A DNA stretch of 64,000 nucleotides from Coix lacryma-jobi var. lacryma-jobi (GCA_009763385.1 CM019826.1:58153127-58217126), one strand, 5' to 3'. Positions 43,901-56,200 are shown, counted from the first letter of the stretch. Notes: generated from the letters alone by a model not told the origin. Made by a program: numbers and translations.

Positions 43901-44609
43901 GTACCCATAACGCCGGTAATTTGGTGCTTGGCTTCCTCTTGCTTTATCTCTGTTGGGTTGTCTGCTGAGATTGTTGCTGCTTGCCATTAATGGGAACACA
44001 GACGAAAGTTTATCTCTAGTTTGAGCTGGGGACCGAGAACTGGAAAAATCAGCAAGTTGAACTATTTGGCCAAAAATGGTAGCCAGTATAGAGTTATATT
44101 TATAGAACCTTGGCTTACACACTAGAGGAGTCACACATCAGGCTAGGGTTCTCACAGTTTGTGGGCCGTTATTGGGCCAGATTAAATCTTGTTGACTTGA
44201 GGAGATTATGGAACCGATGGAATTCGGCTGAAAATACTTGCTATATGAAGTGTTCGGTTTCGGCTGGTTGTTTGAAGATTCATATTACCGATTGACACTA
44301 AGGGCAAGAAACTAGAAACGAAGGGATCCCATGAGAAATTTTATCCTAGTGTCATCATGGATCAAGAGATCGAGAAAAAGGCTGACAACTTTGGTGACTA
44401 ACGGTTAATTGCGGAAGGGAGACAGTCAGCGTGATTATCCGCAATAGCTGATATAATGTACATCGCTGTTAAGGTAAAAGAAAAGTTAGTAGCTGGTGCA
44501 CGGAACAGAACGTATATTGATCTCGAAGGATTAATCACAGGTTGGATTCAAGAAGACGAACGGAAGATTTTTATTTACAAAGGGAAATGCAAGGTTACAA
44601 TAGGAAGGA

Positions 44610-45278
44610 TCAGTTCGTCCACTCCATCCTACGCCTAATCGGGAGAAAGTGATTAAAGGCGTCGGCCAGATCTGTTTTGGCTTCCTTCATGTCTTCTACA
44701 GAATGTTCTACTATATCCTCCAGTTCTTGCTCGCAGACATCAAATCTGTGGTAATCGGCATCGGAATGAATCTTCACAGTAGAGAAGGCGAGTGCCGCAC
44801 CATACCCCATGCTGGCCCTAGAAATCATGGGGAGGATTCGGTTAACTTCATTCACCCGCTTTAAGGGTGTCGTACCCGCTACGTTGGCCGTGACGGCGAG
44901 CTGGGTGATGGCAGCTTCAAGAGCTTGGAGTTTGGCTGCTAGAGCTGAAAGGAGGAGGAATGAATAAAGGCAAGAGAAAAGAATAAGGAAAGAAATGAAG
45001 GAGGAGTTCTTACCGATGGCTCGTTCCCGAGCAGCGTCATGCTCTTGAGAGATTTGGGTGATCCTCCAATCCTTTCCCTCCAGATCAAATTGAAGATCTG
45101 CAAGCCTCCGAGTCAGGTCCTCGGGGAAGTCATCACCGGTTCTCCTGAGGGAGGCAACGATGTAAGAACCACTGCCTCATTTTTAGAGCCATCAAGGGAT
45201 AGAGAAAAAGAGCAACCTCCTCTTAGAGGTACTGGAAGCTCCAAACTCAGAGCTATGGTGGCTAGCTTCGGAAGACAT
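44610..45278 (-). CDS. Antisense spliced gene of element B
   Basis: Model: exons 45278-45217, 45144-45014 and 44944-44610 with GT-AG introns of 72 and 69 bp. Exon lengths 62, 131 and 335 keep one open frame of 175 codons from ATG to TGA. Exon 2 encodes a charged helix (DFPEDLTRRLADLQFD), exon 3 a helical region and a segment with MGYGAALAF that faintly recalls GGYAGALAM in the Tat antisense protein. Donor GTAAGA and acceptor TTTCAG at the second intron are good. The gene lies just upstream of the 3' LTR and opposes gag, the same arrangement as in the Tat element. No clear TATA box. Further exons may follow at 43212-43900. Function unknown. Confidence 0.65.
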
Positions 45279-45541
45279 CTTCTGGTTGATTGGGGGATGA
45301 TAGGAGAAAAGAGGGTTTTCTGGTTTGAGAGCGAAGTAGGGGAGTTTAGAATGCGCAAGTCTGAACCAAGTGAAGGAAGATTTTAAAGAATCCCAAGAGG
45401 AGCATCGGGAGATGAATCGGTAGGTGAAGTAATTATGACATGCAAGATTTCTACAGGGGTGAATACTTCCGGGGGTTCCACGTATGAACATGAGGAAAAG
45501 GAATTTTGGAACAAATATTTGTCCCAAAATTAGGGAGCATG

Positions 45542-47098
45542 TGTTGACACCAGATTTTTGCACGCGCAAGAATATGACAGATGGACCTACCAGCAGAGAA
45601 GAAGGGATTCGGCAAGCAATTAGACGGCTATTTGATCCTCAGAGTTTTGATGAATGTATGTGCGGTTGGCTATCTGGTAGAGAGGAGGTTTCACTCGGGA
45701 GATGGATGTTGCAGATGAAGCCAGCTTGCACGAGAAGACACGTTACAATGAAGGATGCCGAAGGGATTTGGAGTAATATTTATATTTTTCCATATTCTAT
45801 TATCGTAATCGTTTAGGATTCGTATTTCATCCAGGGTATAAATATAAACCCTCAACCATTGTAAAATTGTTCACAACCATATCAATACAAACCGGCCCCG
45901 TGCCATCTTCGAGTCCCTAAGTCGTGTCGTCGAGTCCTTCGAGAGGAACCATCGATCCGTCGACCTCGGTAAGTACCGGCAAGCTTGTTATCATGTCTAG
46001 TATCATGCGGTGGATTTAGATATGATGCAAGCAGTCTCGTATGTTAAGCTTAGTATCGTGCGGCGAATTTAAGCTTATGACGGGAAGTTTTTGCTTATGC
46101 CTTGTATCGTGCGGCGGATTAAGACATGAGTAAAAATAGTTATCGGCTCTATTAGATTTGGCAGATCTAGTAGATTCATTAAGTTATCTTGTGTCATGTG
46201 TTTTATTTATTTAATTCCTGTAACACTCTTTTGCCCAATCTAGATTGATCTGTATTCGTCCTTGTTTCACAAGCTTGCTTGTGCTTTGCTAATTATAATA
46301 TCATGATGGCTGAATCAGCCTTCAATCTAGGTTGTTACATGTTGTGGGTTCATACATGTCAATCATGTTTATGCTTTGATAGAACTGGGTGTCGTGCGGC
46401 AGATGCAGGTTTTAGATTAGTTTGATCATGCTTGTTTGTATGTTCCTTCTTCATGGACCCCAATTCGGCTAGTTTGCCGATTTTAGTTATGCTTACACGA
46501 GTAATGAGCTTTTATAGATCTATTCAAATATATGCATGCTTTTAGCTTGTTATAATTAGATTGTATCATGCGGTGGATTAATCTAATTATAAGAAGTGGT
46601 ATGGACTTACAGCAAGTGGTATCATGCGGTGGATTAGCTTCGCTTAAGTTTATGCTTGACGGGTTTATGAAGACTAAATGTGCGGCAGATTAGTTGGATT
46701 AACCTATGCACGTGTTATTTGAATAGATCTATTCTTGCAAGTTGCCTGTTAATAATATCTTTGATTCGTTCAAGCATGTCTTACTTTTGCATTTGACAGT
46801 TAATATGCTTCACATATTCTGTTCTCGTTTTTGCCGAATGGCTTCGTAAACATGCTCTGACAGACAGCTTCTATAGCTGTGTGCCGTAGTGACTGGCTTT
46901 CAAAGCCGGGGACATATGGAACTGTCTGGTTTTGCCCAGCACATTCCAGAGGTATTCTCACGCTTTATCCCTTGTTGGTTTTCAGGTCAAACCGACTGGC
47001 ACGTCTCCGGATTCAACAAACTCCGGGCACCCGATTGAAGCTAGCCTCGTTTAGCTTGCTGTGTGGCTTGGCGCAAGGTGTCACTTTTCGCGTCAACA
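45542..47098 (+). repeat. 3' LTR of element B (1557 bp)
   Basis: TGTTGACACC...GCGTCAACA. TATA box TATAAATA at 45837-45844, and the seven leader motifs are conserved. Confidence 0.95.
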
Positions 47099-47103
47099 GT
47101 TCT
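47099..47103 (+). repeat. Target site duplication GTTCT (right, element B)
   Basis: Partner of 37521-37525. Confidence 0.95.
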
Positions 47104-48370
47104 TATCTAAACTTGGGATCCAGCTTAGCACTGATATATGTCAATCTTGGTTTATCACTGTTCCCAATATCAACTGCCTCTAGTTCATCAGCCGGCATAA
47201 AACCTTTACCCATCTTACTTTCATCTTCATTGATCGTACAATCCGTTAGATATATTTCTAAAGCCGACTGCTTGGATCAGCTGTTGGCCATCATCAAACA
47301 TCTTGATGAAACCTTCTTCATGAACTTTTCCAGAGAAGCACTCCAAATTGTCAAAATTCCAATCGTTAGGATCAGAGTAAGCAATGCTAACAGTTGAATC
47401 AGCTGGTACCACCTCCACAGTATCTCCGATCCACTGTATCACATTTTGGTGCATTGTAGATGGAACACAATAATTAGCGTGGATCCAATCCCTTCCAAGG
47501 AGCACACTGTATGATCCTTTTGCATCGACTACGAAGAAAGTAGTCGGCAAACTCTTGTTGCCAACTGTTAACTCGACACATACAGCACCCTTAGTAGCCG
47601 ATACGTTCCCAGCAAAGTCTGTCAACCTCATATCGGTCTGAGTCATGTCTTCCGCAGTCTTTCCAAGCTTTCTGAAGGTAGCATATGGCATCAAGTTAAC
47701 AGTTGCACCTCCATCAACTAACTCTGCTCAAAGGCCTTCCGTCGACAAACCCCTTTTGATATAAAGCTTTTAGATGGGAATGCTTTTCAGGCTTTTGAAA
47801 TGTAGCCCCTTCCACTTGATAGATCCACTGAGCAACTGTCTCTTCATCATCAGATTCCTCTTCGTGATCAGAGGATCTAAACTCAGTAGGCAGCATGAAT
47901 AGGGCAGATATATTAGCCGATGATTCTCTCTTATCGGCTATTTGTTTCACCTGCCAAACTTTGGGTTTCTTTTTCTGAATTTCATCGTTCCTCAATCTTT
48001 GAACCCGTCTCTTCTGGCTTCTGGTCAAACCACCTGAACACCACTGTCCTTCTTGCCAAGGATGATCCTGATCGGCTAATTTTACTCCAAGCCGATCATG
48101 AACACTTTCATTTTTTATGCGCTGATTTGTTCTTTCAAATCTTAATCTTTCATGTACAGATCGGCAGTTGTCTCTCGACTACCTATATTCCCTATATTGT
48201 TCACTGTATTTCGGGCAATTACAAAGAGTAGGAAGCTTTAAACCTTCATTCCAACAATGTCTGAAGAAAGGGCAATCCCAATGATTCTTTTCTTCATCCC
48301 TGATACGCCTTTCTTCTTCTCGAGATCTTCTATACTCCTCTTCTTCAAGCCACTCTTGATATTCTTGCTC
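47104..48370 (-). pseudogene. Element C gag C-terminus and protease
   Basis: Homologous to B at 41100-42313. On the minus strand: Arg/Glu-rich helix and CPFFRHCWNEGLKLP (48370-48180), acidic linker (48028-47714), protease with VDGGATVNLM and LLGRDWIHAN (47730-47227), then a linker to RT (MPADELEAVD, AKLDPKFR) up to element B. Frameshifts near 48180, 47710 and 47235 and a TAA at the RT border break it. Confidence 0.85.
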
Positions 48371-48375
48371 ATCTC
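48371..48375 (+). repeat. Target site duplication ATCTC (left)
   Basis: Matches 50154-50158. Removing the insertion and one copy restores the element C frame (KERDEQEYQEW). Confidence 0.85.
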
Positions 48376-50153
48376 TGTCACACCCGGTTTTAAAAACAAA
48401 ACCAGGTATATACCATATGTGAGCCCAGGAAGTCAAATCTCACATACAGCTACATATAAAGGGTAATTATCGAAAGACAATGCTCTTATATAACGTATAA
48501 AACACAAAGAACATAACCTTAAAGAGCAGACAGCGGGAAGACACTCCGATCTTCAGATGGAGACACCAACTTCACAGGGACAACTGACTGGTTGATCACA
48601 AGCCTAACTTCTCCAACTCTTGCAGTCTGGTACCCATCCGGGATTTTTCCAAAGTGTTGAAAAGTAAAGCAAGCATAAGTACATCTCGTACTTAACAAAT
48701 ATAACATGGGGTACATGAGGCTCAAAAAGGCTGACACTGGTTTAACTGCATTAGCTTTTAGTTGGCATAATTTTAGCATTAAGTAGCATCAAAGTATAAC
48801 CATCCCAAGTTAAATATATGATCAAGTAAACATGTATCCATTGAATAAATATCATCATCATTATTACCATTATTTATAGCAACAACTATACCATAAGAAT
48901 TCCAGGCCGCTCGTAACCGTGAGCACGGCTGATATATCAGTTTTACACTCTGCAGAGGTTGTACACTTTACCCGATGAGTAGTGATACCCATATGCCGGG
49001 GTTTGCAAGGCCCACGTTACACTTGCAAGGTGCACGACAGGGTTCACTGCGCAGCCTTTCAAAGGTTCGTCTAACAAGTTAGGGCCGCTAGGTTTTAAGG
49101 CAAGGGGAAGAAGGGTCCCTCAACCTTGCGGCAACGCAGGCAAGGAGAAAGAAGCCGCCCTAAATCCAGCTCATCAAGCGCATTATGCGCCCTTTCGGGT
49201 AACCACTAACAAGCTAGAAAAGGTCCTCACACTGAGCTAAGGTCAGAGCCATATAACTCCCATGGTTGCACTGTTGTCCCGGGTGATCCCTTATAGTAGT
49301 TCCTAAACCATGTTGCTATAGAAGCCAAATTTTAACATGTCACATATAACATTGAAACAAATTTACATGATCATAGTTTAAGTTGAGCACTAGCATCAAG
49401 CTATCCAATGCATACCCATGGTTATCAAGGCATAAGATCAAACATCTAGGATAAGTCTATATAGGCATCAAGGTAGACTCATGCAATATGAAAGTTATGG
49501 TGAATTAAGGTTATTAGGACATCAAGGAGGATCCCATGCTATACTTGCCTTAAACTCAAGATCCTTCTTCTGTTGACTCGTAGACTTCCAAAGGTTGACT
49601 CTTGATCACGATCTCTTCCTCTTGATCACCAACGTAAACTCACAGTCTGGACATACGATCATAGGACACCACACAAGAATCCAAAGACAGTCATGCAAAG
49701 CAAACATAGCCTATGATTAGAACAGTACACCAATCAATCAATAAATAAATAAATAAAGAGTTTTGAAAACTGATCTACGATTCGCTACGAACACACAGAC
49801 GCGAAGATCATGCTAATCGGAGTTGAAATGAAAAAGATAAGATCTAAACAAGATTAAAGACACTAATTATTAGATTAGATTTAACCCAAATTTTAATTAC
49901 AGAAAATAGTACTGAAAGTTATATAGTTTGAAAGAACTTTTCGAAACGAATCTAACGCAAGTTGAACGGTTCAAATCGGAGTTAAAACGGAGAAGTTATA
50001 AGGGTTTAAAGTCAGTGGCAAAACTGTAGTTTATTCAAATCTGAATTTGCAAATTTAAATAAATAAAACGAAAATAGGAAATTCGGGCGGACTGGGCCTC
50101 AATTATTTCTAAACTGAGGGGCTAGATTGCAAGTATCTTTGCCTATGCACCCG
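48376..50153 (+). mobile_element. 1778-bp insertion with LTR-like start, probable solo LTR
   Basis: Begins TGTCACACCCGG, like LTRs of long-LTR gypsy families, and has no coding frame. It ends TATGCACCCG rather than CA, yet the ATCTC duplication and the restored frame of C set the ends. On the minus strand CCGTGCTCACGGTTACGAGCGG near 48915 is a compact inverted repeat. Confidence 0.7.
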
Positions 50154-52133
50154 ATCTCTTTCTTTCTAACGTTGCCATATATTTAACAAAATTCTGACAG
50201 TGGGACGTCTTCTTGCTTCACCATCTCTTGAAGTCTCAGGTAGATCATGTTGATCAGTGTTTTTATTACCCTTCATCTCCTGATACTCCCTAGTTGTTAG
50301 TTGCTTCTTTGGGTCGACTGTCCCAGCTGCTTTAGCTTTGTCAGAAGTCAAAACCTTGATCTCACTTCGTGGTGCAGGAGCTACCATGTTCATTGGAAAA
50401 TGATGGCCATTGATGCCCATACCCTTGGCTTTCTCTAAGCCAATCCTTCCTTTAGCAATGCCTCTCTGGATCATATCTCTGAAAACTCTACAATCCTTAG
50501 TAGTATGAGTACAAGAGTTATGGAATTTGCAGTACCTTCTATTCTTGAGCTCTTCAGCCAATGGAATAATGTGGTTTCCAGTCAATTTGATTTGACCTTT
50601 CTCCAGCAAATAATCAAATATTTTATTGGCCTTAGTGATATCAAAGCGGTATTTTACATCTTTTTCAGCACTTTTAGCCTTTGCCCAAGGCATGTATTCA
50701 TTGTTCTTCCAAGCCCAGTCAACAGCAGCTACTTCATCTTCACTTTCATCATTTGTATCATCTTCTTCTTGCAAAAAGAAGGAGCTTTTTACATTATAGG
50801 ATTTTTTGGGCTTGAAGACCTGATTATATCTATTTTGAGCATTAATATTTGCCACCTTCTTGGCCAAATCAGCCATACTGTTACAAACTAAACCAATCTT
50901 TTCTCTTATGGCTGGTATTAGCCCTCGAATTGCAATGCTAACCACCTCCGGATCCGATAATGACAAAGTATAGCATTGATTATTCATCTCTCTAAACCTC
51001 TTAAGATATTGGCATCTAGTCTCGTTGTTTCCCTACCTCATATCGACTAAGTCCACAACTCCTTTTTCCAAAACTCTAGAGTCAAAGTATTTATGAAACT
51101 TGTCTTCCAAATCTTCCCAGCTTTGAATCGAATTGGGTGGTAGAGATGAAAACCATGAGAAAGCCGAACCAGATAGAGACAAAGGAAATATTCTGACTTT
51201 AAGTGTCGGCTCGTCACCAACTTCCCCAAGCTGAACTAAGAACTGAGTTATATGTTCCATAGTTGTCACTGAGCCTGTTCCTATGAATTTGGTGAAATCA
51301 AGAACTCTATTTTTTGGAGGGAAGACAACCTGATCATACCACTCTGGATATGGTTTCTTGTAGCCAGTTAATGTAGCCTTCGGTGTCAAGCTGAATTGTT
51401 TCAGAACCATGTCGGTGACTCGACTCATCAACTGATCTACTTGATTCACCGGCCCTTGATAGCCGATGTTCTGCCCCCCGAAAGTATTGCCATGATACCC
51501 CGGATTCTCGTGAGCATCCAAAGTATAAAATCTATCACATAATGATACCCAGGAGGAACATCACCAGGAGCTACATTTCCTTGATAAGGTGGTGCATTGA
51601 AATCTCTAGTAATCCTTCTTGCATGGGGAGCTATTTTTGTAGCCGATGAGTATATATACTCATATTCGGCTGTTGCATTGGCTGCAATGTCATACCCCTA
51701 GGGCTTACTATCATCTGATTCCCATTGACATTGGGACCGTTCACCTGTGGACCCCAGAAGTTCCAGGCCCTTGACTGTTCCCAACTGAATACGTTGGGCC
51801 TCTTCTGTCGTTACCCAAGTTGAAAGCTTCTTTGATGGCATTTGAGAGGCTGTTGAGGAACGTTTGATTGTGAGTCATCAGGGTAGTAGACATTACTTTG
51901 CCAATCACTTCCTGCATGGCATTGTGTTGTATTTGGATCATCGGATCAACATGTCCTTCTAGAAATACCCTTGGAAGATGATATTTCTGGATAATCTTCT
52001 TATCCCTGGTTTTCCTGAAGCTTAGCAAACACATGTTCTGATATTGCTCAATAGTTTGCTCTATCAAGCGTTGAAGTTCATCTGGAAATTCATCCATCGT
52101 CACGTTCAGTACTTCATCATTGCCAATCGTCAT
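50154..52133 (-). pseudogene. Element C gag
   Basis: Starts at ATG 52133 (MTIGNDEVLNV), parallel to B's MPEISNDLVLDV. Blocks: N-terminal part 52133-51741; capsid-like domain 51521-51033 (DFTKFIGTGSVTTMEHI, PLSLSGSAFSWFSSLP); C-terminal part 50987-50166 with the YCKFHNSCTHTTKDC finger and ending ILLNIWQR before TAG where CAG is expected. Frameshifts or stops separate the blocks. Confidence 0.88.
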
Positions 52134-52149
52134 GATCAAACGACTGTGG

Positions 52150-52174
52150 CCCCACCAGGCATGCCAAAAGAATG
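52150..52174 (-). other. Primer binding site region of element C
   Basis: Minus strand TTCTTTTGGCATGCCTGGTGGGGCC directly after the LTR end CGTCAACA. Confidence 0.7.
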
Positions 52175-53807
52175 TGTTGACGTGAAAGTTTGACCAAAGG
52201 GTCAACACACTCGAACATGGTCCTCAGAAGCCGCGCAGAGCAAGGTCTTGACCTCCTAGACCTTCAAAAGGTGGCGGTGCCGAATTTGGGTGAGAGCGAC
52301 CTCGGACGTGCTAGTCAATTTGACATGTAATTGACAAAGAGAAGAAAACATTGTCAAATTGTGGAACCTGCCGGTTTGGTGCTAGACAGTTCCAAATTAT
52401 GCGGCTCTGATATAGCCATTGTTTATAGGATATTGACAACAAAGTCAACTCCCAAAAGATTGTTGAAAGGGTCGATAAAAGTATAAAGCAAAATGGCTAT
52501 TGTATATATAAAGAAACATTTAGAACGAAAAAAACAGTCGATAAGCTTAGACATGTGAAGGAAATAAAGATCTATGTGTACGTTTGAGTGATATAGAACT
52601 AACAAATCGGCTAATTACATAGGCAATTCTATTTGTTAACAGTGGAGTGTTTCCATGCAGCCATAATAACAAATAGATCGATAAAATAACTTGAACATCA
52701 ACAGTGGGGTGTCTCCATACAACCATAATGATGACCAAGCTAGATCACGTCTGACGCAACGAGCAGATCTATTATTTCTAAGCCATTTAAAAGTACACAT
52801 TATGAAGGAAGCATAACTGGATCCGATACAAGGTCCATGAGGCACGAACAAGATCTATTCGTTAAAATCATGGTTCGGTTTAAGATCAAGCGAATCTAAT
52901 CTATCATATATATCAGTGGTGTTCCGAAATACAGCCATAATAAACATGTTAGATCAAATCTATCTCTCTTAGATCAAACCACGATCTTGTCGGATATCTC
53001 GAACGCACAACATGTAACAATCAAGATTGACAAAATAGTCCATGAGAGGCTTAGATCGGCTATTTTCCTTCGGTGTAAGCGTATAAAGCCTTTGGATAGC
53101 CGAAACTAAACAGCTTTTAAGCTTAAGCTACTTTGTCAATCTTGATTGGGCAAGATATTGTTTAAATCTAAAGAAAAGCATTAAAGCATAAACAACATCG
53201 ATAACTTAATGAATCTGTTGGCTTGCCAAAACCAATAGAGCCGATAACTAGTCAAGATCGACTAAAGCAAGAGATTGATCAGAGTCAAGACAGTCTTACA
53301 AAAGGCGAACTTAGACCAATAACTAGCCATGTCATAGCTTAACAAGACTTTGGTCGATGCCAAATAGAGCCTTATTGAACTATAACGCAAGCCATTGGTG
53401 AAACTTACAAGCAAACCGGAGGTCGGTCAAGCCGATGCGGCCCTGTCTGGTTGAAGTTTTTGCCGAGTTCTACCTTACTCCTACTCCTAGGGTTTTGGCC
53501 GGTGGCCGATATATTGATTGATTGTGTGTGTCCAACAAAAATCGGGTTTCTAGCTATTTATAACCCGGTAGACTCCTGTCCTAATACAACTAGGATACAT
53601 AATAATAAAAAGACGACCCGGACTTGAACTCTTTGGCTGGGCTCGACATGTCTTCAAAACCTGTTACGTCCGGCCCACATGAATTTTTGGTCACGTCCGG
53701 GTCCAAACAGATCTCTTTTATTTTTCTGGCCGATTTCTTCATTAACAAATCAGTCGTTTGTGCTCCTAAAATAATAATTCTTTTTGGTCCAAAATCTGGT
53801 GTAAACA
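52175..53807 (-). repeat. 5' LTR of element C (1633 bp)
   Basis: On the minus strand TGTTTACACCAGATTTTGG...CGTCAACA. TATA box TATAAATA at 53555-53562 (minus). Only this LTR is in the window. Confidence 0.88.
53555..53562 (-). promoter_or_regulatory. TATA box of element C LTR
   Basis: Minus strand GGTTATAAATAGC, about 250 bp into the LTR. Confidence 0.8.
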
Positions 53808-53897
53808 AGTACTGTCATATTTAATTTGTTTCTTGACTCTGATAATTGGTAATGTCTTGTAGTTGATGTTGGTTGTGCCTCCTTTGAGGCCACCAAC

Positions 53898-56200
53898 ATG
53901 GATGATGCTGGCATGACCATCATGGACGTCGACGCCGAAGTTGGAGCATACCTTGAAGAACCAATCACACCACGGGCAACCTCTTCTCCTAATATAGCAG
54001 ATAGTTGCAAAGAACATTCGAAGCCTATGGTTGGAATGATATTTGATACACTCACATACGTGGATAATTTTTACAAGGAATATGCACACGAAGCTAGTTT
54101 CTCCGTTCATGTTGGTCAGCACAAGAAGAAAAATGAGGAAATATTTTACAAGCGGTTTTTTTGCTCAAGGGAAGGGTATAGAAAGGAGAAGGTACAAGAT
54201 ATTAGTGATCAATCCGGGAAAAAAAAGGAAAAGACATCAACGTGGTGGGAAACCCGATGTGGCTTTGTGAGGCACATATTGTTGGTAAGCTTGGTCGCGA
54301 CAAGAAGTATCAAATATTATCAGTGTTTGAGGAGCACACCATGGTTTGTGTCGCCAGATAAGAGGCACTTGCTAAGATCCAACTGTCATGTTAGTGAGAG
54401 GGCAAAGAGGACTTTGTCCAACTATCATAAGGCTAGAATTGGCACGTCCCAGGCATTTCACCTTCTCCAAGTCAGTGATGGTGGATGTGAGAATGTTTGT
54501 TGCACGCTGAGGGATATGAAAAACTATTATCGTGACCTGAGGAGCAAAATCAAGGATGCTGATGCACCAATGTTTGTGGGACAACTTGAGCGAAAGAAGG
54601 AAGTAAATCCTGCCTTCTTTTATGAGTTATGGTGGGATAAACAAGGACGACTTGGTGCGTTGTCTGGGGCAGATGCCATATGCAGGAAAAAAACTATTCT
54701 ATTTGGTGATGTGCTTTCAGTAGATTCAAAATATACTACTAATCAATATGATATGAAGTTTGTGCCATTTACTGGAGTCAATCATTACTTGCAAAGTGTT
54801 TTTCTTGGGGCAACATTCTTGGCTGATGAAAAGATCGAGTCATTTGTATGGTTGTTTCAGACCTTCTTAGGCTATGGGGGAGGGAGAGTAGCGCCTCATC
54901 TAATCAAAACAGATGAAGATGCGAGCATTAGGCTGCTATTGCTTAGATTCTACCAAATACAGTTCATAGACTTTGCTTGTGGTGGAAAAGGTACCTGAGA
55001 GGTGGGCCCACCATAAGAAATAATGAGGATTTTTTAAAAGAATTAAATCAGTGTGTTTGGGGCTCTAAGAATTCAAGTGAGTTTGTATCTGAGTGGAATT
55101 CTATCATGACAAAGTATGAGCTCATGGAAATGAGTGTTTTCCGCAAAGTTGACATTCGAGAATCATGGATTCCAGCATACTTTATGGACATACCTCTAGC
55201 GGGACTTTTTTTAGGAACTACATCACGATCGGAGAGTGCAAATTCTTTTTTTAACCGTTTCATTCATCAAAAATTATCCTTTGTTGAGTTTGGCTAAGGT
55301 TTTGACACAACTTTGGAGTGCCAGCGCCAAGAGGAGTTGCTAGCCGACAATAAAAGTCTACACCAATCCTAAATGATGACACCATGGGCCATGAAGAGAA
55401 GCAATGTGTAGTTGTCGTATATACTCATGAAATTTTCAGCAAGTTTCAGGAACAACTCATAATTGCAAGAGACCATTGCATTATTCAAGGGATTTCGGAG
55501 TATGCAGATATGAAAACGGTCACCATCAGCCCATGTCTGGAAAAGAGCGATGTGGTCAGATGAAACAAGTCAACATTTTGGTATGTGCTCCTGTAAATTT
55601 TATGAGTCCTATGGCATCCCGTGCCATCATATCATTCAAGTGCTTAGAGGCAAGAAGCAAAATGAGGATACCATCGATTTATTTTATGAAGAGGCGGGAC
55701 AAAGGTGTAAAAGGTGAGTTGACACGACTGATTTATTTTTATTGAAAAACTATTTTCAATGTGCAATAGTGTTGATCGGATCTTTATTTTCATAGAGAAC
55801 TGTTCTTCGATGACGAAGGTAACCTTCTCAATGAAAAAGCTAAAGATCCTAAGGGAGGTGGCAATGCGGAGGAAAATTCAGATTCACACAACAAGTTCGA
55901 AGATCTTATCCAGATGGACAAGAACTCTGAACAAGGAATGATATTTTATATTCTAGTTTAGCAAACCTTGTAGAACCTCTCCAAAATATCATTCCTGCTG
56001 CTACAGTTAATAACAAGATGAGTTTGAATCATTCCTTGGTGGCCAAAATCCCACAAGAAGTCGAGAGAACATCCACCAAATGATATCAGCTCCAAAGGAC
56101 GATGCAAAGAATTAAAAAGGGCAGAAAGAAGAAGAAGGCACCCAGAAAATGGATGTGGCGAAAATGCAAGCAATTAGTGGATCATGACGCACGTAATTGC
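53898..56200 (+). pseudogene. FAR1/FHY3-like (MULE-derived) pseudogene
   Basis: FAR1-family proteins are domesticated Mutator-like transposases acting as nuclear transcription factors. Seen: FAR1 DNA-binding-type region from about 54030 (YVDNFYKEYA, KRFFCSREGY); SPDKRHLLRSN and NPAFFYE blocks; MULE transposase core about 54690-55290 with DVLSVDSKYTTN, NHYLQSVFLGATFL, ESFVWLFQTFL, TDED and SRSESANSFF; a SWIM finger CSCKFYESYGIPCHH near 55587. A donor-like GTGAGT at 55711 and acceptor TAG near 55768 or 55792 suggest an intron; a C-terminal CCHC-like remnant lies near 56160. Breaks: frameshifts near 54275, 54930 and 55300 and several stops. Elements C and E insert immediately upstream and downstream. 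It may be a host pseudogene or a transposon remnant; no terminal inverted repeats were seen. Confidence 0.88.

Larger units (their letters stand above)
37526..47098 (+). mobile_element. Element B: structurally complete non-autonomous Ty3/gypsy element (9573 bp)
   Basis: Two LTRs of 1556 and 1557 bp, highly similar, TG...CA, flanked by GTTCT. Interior: primer binding site, gag and protease frame, then no RT, RNase H or integrase; instead ~3.2 kb with antisense exons. Because it lacks pol enzymes it would have needed them from a related element such as C. Confidence 0.95.
36549..53807 (-). mobile_element. Element C: Ty3/gypsy (Tat-like) element, 3' end not in window
   Basis: Minus-strand order: 5' LTR (53807-52175), primer binding site, gag, protease, RT, interrupted by the 1.8 kb insertion, element B and element D. 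The outermost host of this part of the stack. Decayed by frameshifts and Gln-to-stop changes. Confidence 0.88.
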
